Shown here in pieces: positions 1-7,093 of a stretch of 64,000 bases of DNA. The DNA lies in NCBI RefSeq assembly GCF_001509555.1, contig NZ_LMAS01000006.1:202878-266877 (forward strand), written 5' to 3'. The notes below the pieces were generated by a model that worked only from the letters and a program-made list of their open reading frames with translations, made no database searches and was not told the DNA's origin. Made by a program: the position numbers and the translations under genes. Within the stretch, counting starts at the first letter, position 1. Each line of letters starts with the position of its first letter. The stretch comes from Bacillus sp. FJAT-29937 (GTDB lineage Bacteria; Bacillota; Bacilli; Bacillales; Cytobacillaceae).

Positions 1-374
1 GCTTTTCAACGAAGGGATCAGCCAAGTCGCCAGAAACCGATAAGGTTATTGCGGCTGTTGAAGAGGTAAAAAAACGGAATCCGCAGTTATTGATTGATGG
101 GGAGTTTCAGTTTGATGCGGCATTTGTCCCATCTGTGGCTAAAAAGAAGGCACCGGATTCACCTATTCAAGGGGATGCGAATGTTTTTATTTTCCCAAGC
201 TTGGAAGCAGGAAATATCGGGTATAAAATTGCTCAGCGTCTTGGAAGGTTTGAGGCGATCGGCCCTATTTTACAAGGGTTGAATCAGCCAGTTAATGACC
301 TTTCCCGCGGATGCAATGAAGAGGATGTTTATAAACTAGCACTAATTACCGCGGCACAGACATTGAATGATTGA
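1..374 (+). CDS. pta: Phosphate acetyltransferase, C-terminal part (partial)
   Basis: The open frame enters from the left edge (first full codon at base 3) and stops at 374, giving about 123 C-terminal residues. The enzyme interconverts acetyl-CoA and acetyl phosphate in the Pta-AckA overflow pathway in the cytoplasm. Recognised from the family's C-terminal block: [44 protein letters not shown] and [18 protein letters not shown]. An internal TTG at 90 could be mistaken for a start, but the reading frame is clearly homologous upstream of it. pta directly before lipL is the B. subtilis order. The N-terminal two thirds lie outside the window. Confidence 0.95.
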   Translation, partial: FSTKGSAKSPETDKVIAAVEEVKKRNPQLLIDGEFQFDAAFVPSVAKKKAPDSPIQGDANVFIFPSLEAGNIGYKIAQRLGRFEAIGPILQGLNQPVNDLSRGCNEEDVYKLALITAAQTLND

Positions 375-385
375 TTTGGAAAGGG

Positions 386-421
386 TTAAGGGTCGGGCTT
401 TAGGTCCGTCTCTTTTTTTTC
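386..421 (+). terminator. Probable rho-independent terminator of pta
   Basis: An imperfect hairpin (left arm GGGTCGGGC at 390-398, right arm GTCCGTCTC at 404-412, one mismatch and two wobbles) is followed by eight T at 413-420, just after the pta stop. Confidence 0.5.
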
Positions 422-492
422 GCCATTTTTGCTGATATAATGTGCTTTGGTTGATAATTGAAAAGGATTCGCTCAAAAGGAGAACCGGGTGT

Positions 493-1320
493 ATGAATGA
501 CTTATTACAGCAAGATCAATGGAGAGTGATTGATCAATCGTCAGCAGCCGTCCATTTAGATGCTTTATATTCATTCGGAATGGATGATACCCTCTGTGCA
601 TCGGTCGGGAGCGGCATGGCACCCTCAACGGCAAGGGCCTGGGTTCACCGTGATACGATTGTATTAGGCATCCAGGATACAAAGCTTCCCTTTCTGGAAG
701 AGGGGATCAGCTATTTGCAGAAAGAGGGTTATCGGGTCATCGTCAGAAATTCAGGTGGACTGGCTGTTGTGTTGGATGAAGGGATCTTAAATCTAACTCT
801 AGTTTTTTCAGAAGGTGATAAGGGCATTGATATTAATCGGGGCTATGATGCGATGTGGATGCTCATTAAAGAAATGTTTTCTGATTTTAATAAAGAAATA
901 GAAGCAAGGGAGATTGTCGGTTCCTATTGTCCGGGAAGCTATGATTTAAGTATAGGCGGGAAAAAGTTTGCCGGCATTTCTCAAAGGCGTCTGAGAAATG
1001 GAGTGGCTGTGCAGATTTATCTTTGTGTTCATGGAAGCGGGAGTGCCCGTGCTGAACAAATTGGCCGTTTTTATGCCATTTCCAAGAAAGAGGCGGACAC
1101 TAAATTTCATTTTCCTGACATAAAGCCTGAGGTGATGGCTTCTTTATCTGAATTGCTGGGGCAAAGTCTATCGATTCAAGATGTGATGCTTCGGTTTTTA
1201 CAAGCATTAAAGATTCGCTCTAACCGTTTGTTTTCAGGTGAATTGCACGGTGAGGAGATTTCGCTATTTGAAGGGTATCACCAGCGTATCGTTGAACGTA
1301 ACGAAAAGGTACTCGGGTGA
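493..1320 (+). CDS. lipL: Octanoyl-[GcvH]:protein N-octanoyltransferase LipL
   Basis: 275 residues of the BPL/LplA/LipB-type fold. In Bacillus LipL moves octanoyl groups from GcvH to the E2 subunits of 2-oxoacid dehydrogenases by amidotransfer through an acyl-thioester on a cysteine. Visible features are the [16 protein letters not shown] block (about residues 85-100), INRGYDAMW, and the catalytic-site motif [19 protein letters not shown] with Cys146. I chose ATG 493 because AAAGGAG at 476-482 lies 10 bases upstream and the family starts near MNDLL; the earlier in-frame TTG at 442 has no good ribosome site. The position right after pta matches B. subtilis ywfL. A terminator follows at once. 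Confidence 0.93.
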   Translation: MNDLLQQDQWRVIDQSSAAVHLDALYSFGMDDTLCASVGSGMAPSTARAWVHRDTIVLGIQDTKLPFLEEGISYLQKEGYRVIVRNSGGLAVVLDEGILNLTLVFSEGDKGIDINRGYDAMWMLIKEMFSDFNKEIEAREIVGSYCPGSYDLSIGGKKFAGISQRRLRNGVAVQIYLCVHGSGSARAEQIGRFYAISKKEADTKFHFPDIKPEVMASLSELLGQSLSIQDVMLRFLQALKIRSNRLFSGELHGEEISLFEGYHQRIVERNEKVLG

Positions 1321-1330
1321 AATATGAGAA

Positions 1331-1360
1331 AGCCGTAAACAGAGCGTTACGGCTTTTTTT
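1331..1360 (+). terminator. Rho-independent terminator after lipL
   Basis: Perfect 8-bp stem AGCCGTAA (1331-1338) with TTACGGCT (1347-1354), 8-base loop, then a T run to 1360. Confidence 0.9.
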
Positions 1361-1416
1361 AATAAAAATCGAGGATGTCATTCCTTCTCCTGCTCCCATA
1401 ATTGGAAGTTTTATAT

Positions 1417-2169
1417 TTACTCAGCTACCTTTTCCAGGTTTCCGTTTCGGTCCATCTTGAACTTAGTCGCTGGTCTTTCTTCTTCCTCAAAAAGGACGAG
1501 TTTGCGGGCGCGGTTCATAATTTTCATGAGCGTCTCGTAATCTTCTTGGATCGTTTCCGAATTTTCCTCAAGATGATTAATCTTACCCTCTAGCTCTTCG
1601 TTTCGGCTCTTAATCTGTGCAATCTCCCGCTTCAATCTTTCATTCTCATTTCTCAAAATATCTAATTGAATACTCGAGTGTTTTAAAGATTGTAAGTAAG
1701 TGATGATGCGATCAAGATTTAAATCATTGCCGCCAATTTGAGATCCACTTGTGTAGCTTGGTTTCTCCGTATAGACAGGGATAGGGCTTGCTTCGATAAT
1801 TTCCATGGAATCATAATCATCCTGCTCTACAGGTGCAGATATCATCATGGCCGCAGCGGGTACGGCTTCAACCTCTGAAACGGCTGGTACAGGCGGCGAA
1901 TAGAGCAGCTTTTTCTTTCCGCTTTGTTCTTTTCCAAGCAAGCGCTGCCTTTGCTTCCGCTGTTTTTTAGCAAGCTGCAATGCCTTTTCGTATTGATGCC
2001 TCACAACTGCATTCCAGCGAAATCCACAGGCCGCAGAAGTTCGGTCGAGGCGGTCTCCCACTTCTTCAAAAGCATTTAATTGCGTACTTCCTTCTCTTAC
2101 ATGTCTTAAAACGGTTTCGGCTAGCAATAAATCATTTTCTTCCGTCCATGCATCCTGGCGAACTTTCAT
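1417..2169 (-). CDS. rsfA: RsfA-type prespore-specific transcription factor
   Basis: 250 residues. The N-terminal 60 residues are the RsfA DNA-binding domain, which is Myb/SANT-like: RQDAWTEENDLLLAETVLRH with spaced Trp, then FEEVGDRLDRTSAACGFRWN. A basic stretch (QLAKKQRKQRQRLL), a low-complexity middle and a C-terminal coiled coil with heptads (NERLKREIAQIKSRNEELE and on) follow. In B. subtilis RsfA tunes the sigma-F regulon in the forespore. Start ATG at 2169 has GGGAG 8-9 bases upstream; the longer frame begins with a TTG at 2184 lacking a site. It faces lipL convergently. The sequence does not settle whether this RsfA-like copy has the same targets as in B. subtilis. Confidence 0.85.
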   Translation of the reverse strand: MKVRQDAWTEENDLLLAETVLRHVREGSTQLNAFEEVGDRLDRTSAACGFRWNAVVRHQYEKALQLAKKQRKQRQRLLGKEQSGKKKLLYSPPVPAVSEVEAVPAAAMMISAPVEQDDYDSMEIIEASPIPVYTEKPSYTSGSQIGGNDLNLDRIITYLQSLKHSSIQLDILRNENERLKREIAQIKSRNEELEGKINHLEENSETIQEDYETLMKIMNRARKLVLFEEEERPATKFKMDRNGNLEKVAE

Positions 2170-2398
2170 TTCTTCAACTCCCAATTCATTTACATTTTTT
2201 AATTCTTAATATAAGGATGGACATTTCAGAAGAAAAATATACAAAGTGAATTAAAAGGATAGTAGATTTTTTTATTTTTTCAATAGATAGGTATTGAAAA
2301 CTCTTTAGATTCATATGTTTATTTCCCTTTTGCGGGTGCTTAACATAGGCGACAGCTTGCATTAGAAGGAAAGAAGCTGTAAAATACAGCAAGAGAAT

Positions 2399-2585
2399 CG
2401 AAAAGCGGAAGCGCCTTGACCAGGGGCGACAAGCATAAGGCAAGCAGGCGAGAAGGTTGCACTTTAACCTTCTTGACTGATTGACTTATGACCTCCGACG
2501 TACAGGACGTACTAGTGCCGATGTTGCCACAGGACGTGGCGCTCTTAGTCGGCGAGCCCCTAGGCGCTGGAGCTAGACAATATCG
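2399..2585. repeat. Interspersed repeat-like element with inverted ends
   Basis: About 185 bp in the gap between rsfA and the DUF1450 gene. It begins AAAAGCGGAAGCGCCT and ends AGGCGCTGGAGCTAGACA, so the ends form an imperfect inverted repeat (AGCGCCT / AGGCGCT plus AGGGGC / GCCCCT). Inside are short hairpins around GACGTACAGGACGTAC and TTGCCACAGGACGTGGC. It resembles a non-coding repeat I remember from several Bacillaceae genomes; no transposase frame is present. Only one copy lies in the window, so the repeat nature rests on recall. Confidence 0.55.
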
Positions 2586-2724
2586 AAAAGAGAAAGCGAA
2601 GGTGCAGATAGTTTTTACCCGACCCTCGCTGATTATAAATTCACCTTTATCTTAATTTCAGGCGGCATTTGCCCATTTTGTATAAATTTTTTTAAGATAG
2701 ACCATAGAAAGGGTTGTAATAAAT

Positions 2725-2949
2725 ATGGCAAACGAATTTCGTGTTTGCGACGATTGTCAGGGTGTTAATTTAAAAACCTTAATTCCCCGTTTGAAGGAGA
2801 TAGATCCAGAAGCGAAAATCGAGATAGGCTGCCAATCTTATTGTGGACCAGGCCGTAAGAAAACATTTGCCTTCGTCAATAATCGTCCGCTCGCTGGGTT
2901 AACGGAAGAGGAATTAATGGAAAAAGTTAATAAAAAGCTTAAGAAGTAA
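2725..2949 (+). CDS. DUF1450 family small protein
   Basis: 74 residues with the cysteine pattern of DUF1450 (YuzB-like) proteins: CDDC near the N-terminus and [22 protein letters not shown] in the middle, resembling the small thioredoxin-like 2Fe-2S/disulfide fold. ATG 2725 is preceded by AAAGGG at 2708-2713. The function is not known to me. It is a single gene with its own terminator (2948-2988), ahead of ywfO. The CxxC/CxxxC cysteines suggest a redox or metal role, but this is inference. Confidence 0.8.
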   Translation: MANEFRVCDDCQGVNLKTLIPRLKEIDPEAKIEIGCQSYCGPGRKKTFAFVNNRPLAGLTEEELMEKVNKKLKK

Positions 2950-2988
2950 AATCACCTTTTTGATCGCCCCTAAGGTGATTTTTGTTTT
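2948..2988 (+). terminator. Terminator after the DUF1450 gene
   Basis: AAAATCACCTT (2949-2959) pairs with AAGGTGATTTTT (2972-2983); a T-rich tail follows. The stem starts on the stop codon. Confidence 0.85.
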
Positions 2989-3112
2989 TCTTAAGATGAT
3001 CCGCCTGCATCAAGGTTTTCGTCGAATTCTGCAGAATTAGCAGATTTTCTGTAGTGAATTGCAGAAGGAAACGGGCTATAATAGAGACACATTAGAAAAT
3101 CGGAGGTAAATG

Positions 3113-4426
3113 ATGGCATATCCGGTGGAGAAGTTACGTGAAGAAAAGGTATTTAAAGACCCTGTCCATCGCTATATTCACGTGAGGGATCGGGTAATCT
3201 GGGATTTAATTGGGACGAAGGAGTTTCAGCGCCTTAGAAGAATTAAGCAGCTCGGGACTACTTATTTAACGTTCCATGGGGCCGAGCATAGTCGTTTTAA
3301 CCATTCCCTAGGTGTCTATGAGATTATTCGCCGAATTGCGGATGATGTGTTTCATGGCCGGCCGGAATGGAATGAAGATGACCGTCTCCTCTCCCTGTGC
3401 GCAGCTTTACTCCACGATTTAGGACATGGCCCATTTTCCCATTCATTTGAAAAAGTCTTTGACCTCGACCATGAGCATTATACAAGAGCTATCATTCTCG
3501 GAAAAACAGAAGTCAACCGCGTTCTATCTACCATAAGTGCTGATTTTCCTATGAAAGTTGCTGAAGTCATCGCGAAAACGTCAAAAAACAAATTAGTCGT
3601 CAGCCTTATTTCCAGTCAGATTGATGCCGACCGCATGGATTATTTGCAAAGGGATGCCTACTATACAGGGGTCAGCTACGGCCATTTTGATATGGAGCGG
3701 ATTTTGCGCGTCATGCAGCCGGGGGAAGACCAGGTTGTTTTTAAACAAAGCGGTATGCATGCTGTTGAGGACTATATTATGAGCCGGTACCAAATGTATT
3801 GGCAAGTATACTTCCACCCTGTGACGAGAAGTGCCGAAGTGATTTTGACGAAAATTTTGCACCGTGCGAAAGACTTACATAGCAAAGGCTATTCTTTCAA
3901 ATCGCATCCAAATCATTTTTTCTCGATGTTTAATGGGGAAATTACACTTGAAGATTATCTGAAACTAGATGAAGCAATCATCCTTTATTATTTTCAAATG
4001 TGGCAGGAGGAAGAGGATCCTATTCTACGGGACCTTTGCCGCCGCTTTATGAATCGCAATCTATTTAAATATGCTGAATTTGACCCTGCAAAGGAATATA
4101 AAAAGCTTGCGGAGCTGTCCATTCTATTTCAGAAGGCAGGAATTGATCCTGAGTATTATTTAGTTGTCGATTCCTCATCCGATCTTCCGTATGACTTTTA
4201 CCGGCCGGGAGAAGAAGAAGAACGGCTGCCGATTTCTTTGCTGATGAAAAATGGAGAAATTCGGGAGCTTTCCCGGGAATCTGAAATTGTCGATGCGATC
4301 TCTGGAAAAAGAAGAACCGACCATAAATTATATTATCCAGCAGATTTTCTAAAGGACTTTTCAACAGAATCTGCGATAAAAAAAGACATTTGCAAGCTGC
4401 TTGAAATAGACGTGTCACGGTATTAA
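3113..4426 (+). CDS. ywfO: HD-domain phosphohydrolase YwfO (dNTP triphosphohydrolase-like)
   Basis: 437 residues of the SAMHD1/dGTPase-like HD superfamily. Metal ligands are visible: His in TFHGAEHSRFNHSLG (about 55-70), the HD pair in LLHDLGHGPFSHSFE (about 110), and a late Asp in SSQIDADRMDYLQRDA (about 170). Known relatives hydrolyse (d)NTPs; the exact substrate here is inferred. Two ATGs lie in tandem (3110 and 3113); the second has GGAGG at 3102-3106 with a 6-base gap and gives the family N-terminus MAYP. A TATAAT at 3077-3082 could be its -10. ywgA follows after 22 bases, so they may be co-transcribed, as in B. subtilis ywfO/ywgA. Confidence 0.92.
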   Translation: MAYPVEKLREEKVFKDPVHRYIHVRDRVIWDLIGTKEFQRLRRIKQLGTTYLTFHGAEHSRFNHSLGVYEIIRRIADDVFHGRPEWNEDDRLLSLCAALLHDLGHGPFSHSFEKVFDLDHEHYTRAIILGKTEVNRVLSTISADFPMKVAEVIAKTSKNKLVVSLISSQIDADRMDYLQRDAYYTGVSYGHFDMERILRVMQPGEDQVVFKQSGMHAVEDYIMSRYQMYWQVYFHPVTRSAEVILTKILHRAKDLHSKGYSFKSHPNHFFSMFNGEITLEDYLKLDEAIILYYFQMWQEEEDPILRDLCRRFMNRNLFKYAEFDPAKEYKKLAELSILFQKAGIDPEYYLVVDSSSDLPYDFYRPGEEEERLPISLLMKNGEIRELSRESEIVDAISGKRRTDHKLYYPADFLKDFSTESAIKKDICKLLEIDVSRY

Positions 4427-4448
4427 ATGGAGTAGGAGTTGACGTATC

Positions 4449-4958
4449 TTGTTGAAAGATCATGCTAAAATTATTCATGCCATTGCTGCCTCAGAAGAAA
4501 TCATTGGACGGAAACGGCTTCAGAAAATGGTATATATCGCAAAAAAACTAGAATTCCCCTTTCAAGAAAGATTTCAATTTCATTTTTATGGCCCTTATTC
4601 CGAGGAGCTGACTTTGAGAGTGGAGGAGCTTTGCAATATGGGCTTCCTCAATGAGGTGAAGGAGAAGAAGGGCGGCTATTATCAGTACCGGTACACGTTA
4701 ACGGACAATGGCAAGGAGTTCTTGAGCTTGAATGAAGGGGTAGCTATGCCCAATCTTCAAGATTGCTTGACTGATATGAACAGCCAAAATGCAAGATTCC
4801 TTGAGCTTGTATCGACCGTACTTTTTTTCGAAAGTCTGCCAAGGGAAGAAGTGCAGGAGAAGATTTTTACGTTAAAAAGCAAGCAGCGCTATACGGAGGA
4901 AGAAGTGGAGACGGCTTATCAATATATTGAAAGCTTGAAAGAAAAAGCCGGGCATTGA
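4449..4958 (+). CDS. ywgA: YwgA family conserved protein
   Basis: 169 residues, recognised as YwgA by GRKRLQKMVYIAKKLEFPF and HFYGPYSEELTLRVEELC near the N-terminus, followed by a winged-helix-like part (YRYTLTDNGKEFL). This resembles antitoxin/MazG-adjacent helix-turn-helix proteins, but the function is unproven. Start TTG 4449 has AGGAG at 4434-4438 with a 10-base gap; a second TTG at 4452 is possible. The gene lies 22 bases after ywfO. The stop codon sits in the loop of a strong hairpin (4944-4972), which probably ends transcription between this gene and convergent ywhB. Confidence 0.82.
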   Translation: MLKDHAKIIHAIAASEEIIGRKRLQKMVYIAKKLEFPFQERFQFHFYGPYSEELTLRVEELCNMGFLNEVKEKKGGYYQYRYTLTDNGKEFLSLNEGVAMPNLQDCLTDMNSQNARFLELVSTVLFFESLPREEVQEKIFTLKSKQRYTEEEVETAYQYIESLKEKAGH

Positions 4959-4975
4959 GCTTGCCCGGCTTTCCT
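4944..4975 (+). terminator. Terminator between convergent ywgA and ywhB
   Basis: Perfect 11-bp stem AAAGCCGGGCA (4944-4954) with TGCCCGGCTTT (4962-4972). The ywgA stop codon lies in the loop. The T tail is short, but both strands have one (symmetrical AAA/TTT ends), so it may serve both genes. Confidence 0.75.
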
Positions 4976-5011
4976 GTTGGAAGCAGGGGGCTTTTCGCAC
5001 CCCAGCACAAA

Positions 5012-5197
5012 TTATTGGTCGCTTAGGCGCTTGCCTGCAACAGCGTAATGGTTCTTCGGCATTTCCTCGATAAACACAACAACATTTTCCTTCGGTGCTC
5101 CTGTTGTTTCGCTTACTGCGTCTGTTACCTTCTCAACGAGTGATTTCTTTTGTTCTTCTGTACGGCCTTCTAGCATTTTTACTGTTACATATGGCAT
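5012..5197 (-). CDS. ywhB: 4-oxalocrotonate tautomerase family protein YwhB
   Basis: 61 residues, the usual length of a 4-OT subunit. The N-terminus MPYVTVKMLEGRT gives catalytic Pro1 after Met removal, and a family Arg lies in the first helix. Such proteins form hexamers that catalyse keto-enol tautomerisation; the physiological substrate in Bacillus is unknown to me. AAAGGAG lies 8-9 bases before the ATG. It is divergent from ywhC and convergent with ywgA. Confidence 0.93.
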   Translation of the reverse strand: MPYVTVKMLEGRTEEQKKSLVEKVTDAVSETTGAPKENVVVFIEEMPKNHYAVAGKRLSDQ

Positions 5198-5384
5198 GGG
5201 GATCTCTCCTTTTTTTGTAGGCTGTGGTTTTCCGCTTTCATTTTACAGGCGGTTTAACCTCAGCTTTTCCTAATGTTTTTAGTTTTTCATATTTCAGAAA
5301 AATGTGCAAGTAGTTCATTCGTTTTCCCTTTATCCTTGATATCGTGTATAATTTTTTTAAGTTGTAATTAAAGGGGTTTTGGCC

Positions 5385-6041
5385 TTGGAACAATTTTTAG
5401 CCTTTGATTTAAAGGAAATTCCTTATGTGGCGATTACATTAATGATTGCTTTTACCGTTCATGAATTTGCCCATGCGTTTGTCGCCTATAAATTCGGCGA
5501 CTCAACAGCGAAAAATCAAGGAAGACTCACGTTAAATCCGATTCAGCATTTAGATCCAATTGGAACGATCCTGATTTTTATTGCAGGCTTTGGCTGGGCG
5601 AGACCTGTTCCGGTTAACCGATTCTTTTTTAAAAATCCTCGTTTAGCAGGAATTTCAGTTTCCATTGCCGGCCCAATTAGCAATTTGATCATGGCGAGTT
5701 TAGGGTTTCTCATTTGGTATGCTATGGCAGGAATGGGTGTTGCGGCTGGATTGCCATCCTTTGTCCCGGATTTTTTAAATATTTTTATTCATCTCAATTT
5801 AGTTTTGTTTATTTTTAACTTAATCCCGCTTCCGCCTTTGGACGGATATCGCATTGTGGAGGATTTAATGCCAAAATCGATTAGGCCGCGATTAACACAA
5901 TATGAGGCATATGGATCGGTCATTTTCTTAATTCTTGTGATTACGCCGCTCGACCAATATACGATTCAGCCAATCTTTCGTTTTGTTTTGCCTGTCGTTG
6001 CAGATGGGTTAGCTAACTTCTTTGGCGGGATATTTTTATAA
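5385..6041 (+). CDS. ywhC: Site-2 protease family membrane protein YwhC (M50)
   Basis: 218 residues. Zinc motif HEFAH is in the first transmembrane region (about residue 28), and the second metal-binding signature LIPLPPLDG is near residue 150, as in M50 rseP/SpoIVFB relatives of the minimal YwhC type. Several hydrophobic segments are evident (VAITLMIAFTV, GTILIFIAGFGW, ISVSIAGPISNLIMASLGFLI, IFIHLNLVLFIFNLI). The natural substrate is unknown. TTG 5385 is preferred over TTG 5379: the GGGG site at 5373-5376 lies 8 bases from 5385 but only 2 from 5379, and MEQFLAF matches the family. ywhD follows 31 bases later. Confidence 0.9.
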   Translation: MEQFLAFDLKEIPYVAITLMIAFTVHEFAHAFVAYKFGDSTAKNQGRLTLNPIQHLDPIGTILIFIAGFGWARPVPVNRFFFKNPRLAGISVSIAGPISNLIMASLGFLIWYAMAGMGVAAGLPSFVPDFLNIFIHLNLVLFIFNLIPLPPLDGYRIVEDLMPKSIRPRLTQYEAYGSVIFLILVITPLDQYTIQPIFRFVLPVVADGLANFFGGIFL

Positions 6042-6072
6042 TAGGTTTTTTGAAAAAAGGAGGAACTTCACG

Positions 6073-6585
6073 TTGGAAGAAAATAAGAAGAAAAATATTG
6101 CATTCAATATTATTAAGAATGATCCGACTGCCGGACATGGAGGCTTTGGCTCGGGGTCGTTAAGTTTGGATAATGTTTCGCCTGTCATCATTGACGTGGA
6201 GGCGGGGGAGGCATCAATTGAAGTGGGTGCATTGCATGCCCGCAGCCCAGTGGAAAAGGGTATTAAATTCCTGCCCAATAAGGAAGATGTGCCAAATGGA
6301 AAGCCGTATTGGCTGATTTGGGTGACGATTGACCGCAAAGAGGATGGTCCTTATTACGCAGGTGTGACAGCTTGTGAAATGACAGTAGACCGGGAAATTC
6401 GCAGAGGCTATAAATCCTTGCCGGAGCATGTAAACCGCATGGATAAATCGATTAAGCGCCATATTATGGTTGATCATATGGATGCTAAATCGAAGAAAGT
6501 TCTAAGTGGATTTCTGAAAAATCACGATGCCGGCATGTGGGAACGCTCTCTACAACAACTAAAGGATGGTTTGCAAGAAAATTAA
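6073..6585 (+). CDS. ywhD: YwhD family conserved protein
   Basis: 170 residues. Recognised as YwhD from NIIKNDPTAGHGGFGSGSLSL at the N-terminus and GALHARSPVEKGIKFLPNK. It is soluble by composition with no signal peptide, and no function is known to me. TTG 6073 is the start because AAAGGAGG (6056-6063) lies 9 bases upstream; the frame further upstream overlaps ywhC and lacks a site. It is probably transcribed with ywhC. Confidence 0.85.
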   Translation: MEENKKKNIAFNIIKNDPTAGHGGFGSGSLSLDNVSPVIIDVEAGEASIEVGALHARSPVEKGIKFLPNKEDVPNGKPYWLIWVTIDRKEDGPYYAGVTACEMTVDREIRRGYKSLPEHVNRMDKSIKRHIMVDHMDAKSKKVLSGFLKNHDAGMWERSLQQLKDGLQEN

Positions 6586-6718
6586 AATAATCTTTTTAAT
6601 TTATGACGAAATTGTGACAGATTACTGACTTAAATTTCTAACTACTTGCCCAAATCCAATACAAAATAGTACAATATTTAACAGTGTGAATGCACTGTAT
6701 AGAACTAGGACAAGAAAA

Positions 6719-6750
6719 ACCTCGGGCCTTTTGGCACGAGGTTTTTCAAT
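6719..6750 (+). terminator. Terminator between ywhD and the 51-bp array
   Basis: ACCTCGGGCC (6720-6729) pairs imperfectly with GGCACGAGGT (6733-6742; stem CCTCG/CGAGG plus GCC/GGC), followed by TTTTTC. It lies 130 bases after the ywhD stop. Confidence 0.65.
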
Positions 6751-6766
6751 TTGTCATAGCAGGTAA

Positions 6767-7062
6767 TTTGGACAGGTTTTGATGAAAACTCAGAAAGCTG
6801 TCCAGAAACCGAGCTGATTTGGACAGGTTTAGTAGAAAACTCAGAAAGCTGTCCAGAAACTGAGCTAATTTGGACAGGTTTTGAAGAAAACTCAGAAAGC
6901 TGTCCAGAAACTGAGCTGATTTGGACAGGTTTTGAAGAAAACTCAGAAAGCTGTCCAGAAACCGAGCTGATTTGGACAGGTTTAGTAGAAAACCAGAAAA
7001 GCTGTCCAGAAATCGGGCTAATTTGGACAAGTTTTGGTCAAATCCCCGAAACCTGTCCAACA
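6767..7062. repeat. Tandem array, 51-bp period (GGACAGG class), 6 units
   Basis: The word GGACAGG (last copy GGACAAG) starts at 6770, 6821, 6872, 6923, 6974 and 7025, a spacing of exactly 51 bases each time. Each unit has GGACAGGTTT and, 19-22 bases on, AAAGCTGTCC, making an imperfect palindrome GGACAG/CTGTCC; GAGCTGATTT joins the units. It lies between convergent ywhD and pbpG. Because 51 is a multiple of 3, long frames run through it on both strands; these are repeat translation, not genes. The same class returns at 58050-58345. Confidence 0.95.
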
Positions 7063-7093
7063 AGCCAATAACCGCTACAAAATTGGTTCTATT

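Noticed and set aside
6746-7063. 105-residue frame with FLDSFLSFLQNLSK repeats on the minus strand
   Set aside because: Same reason: translation of the 51-bp GGACAGG array, no Shine-Dalgarno, and an equivalent frame on the plus strand.
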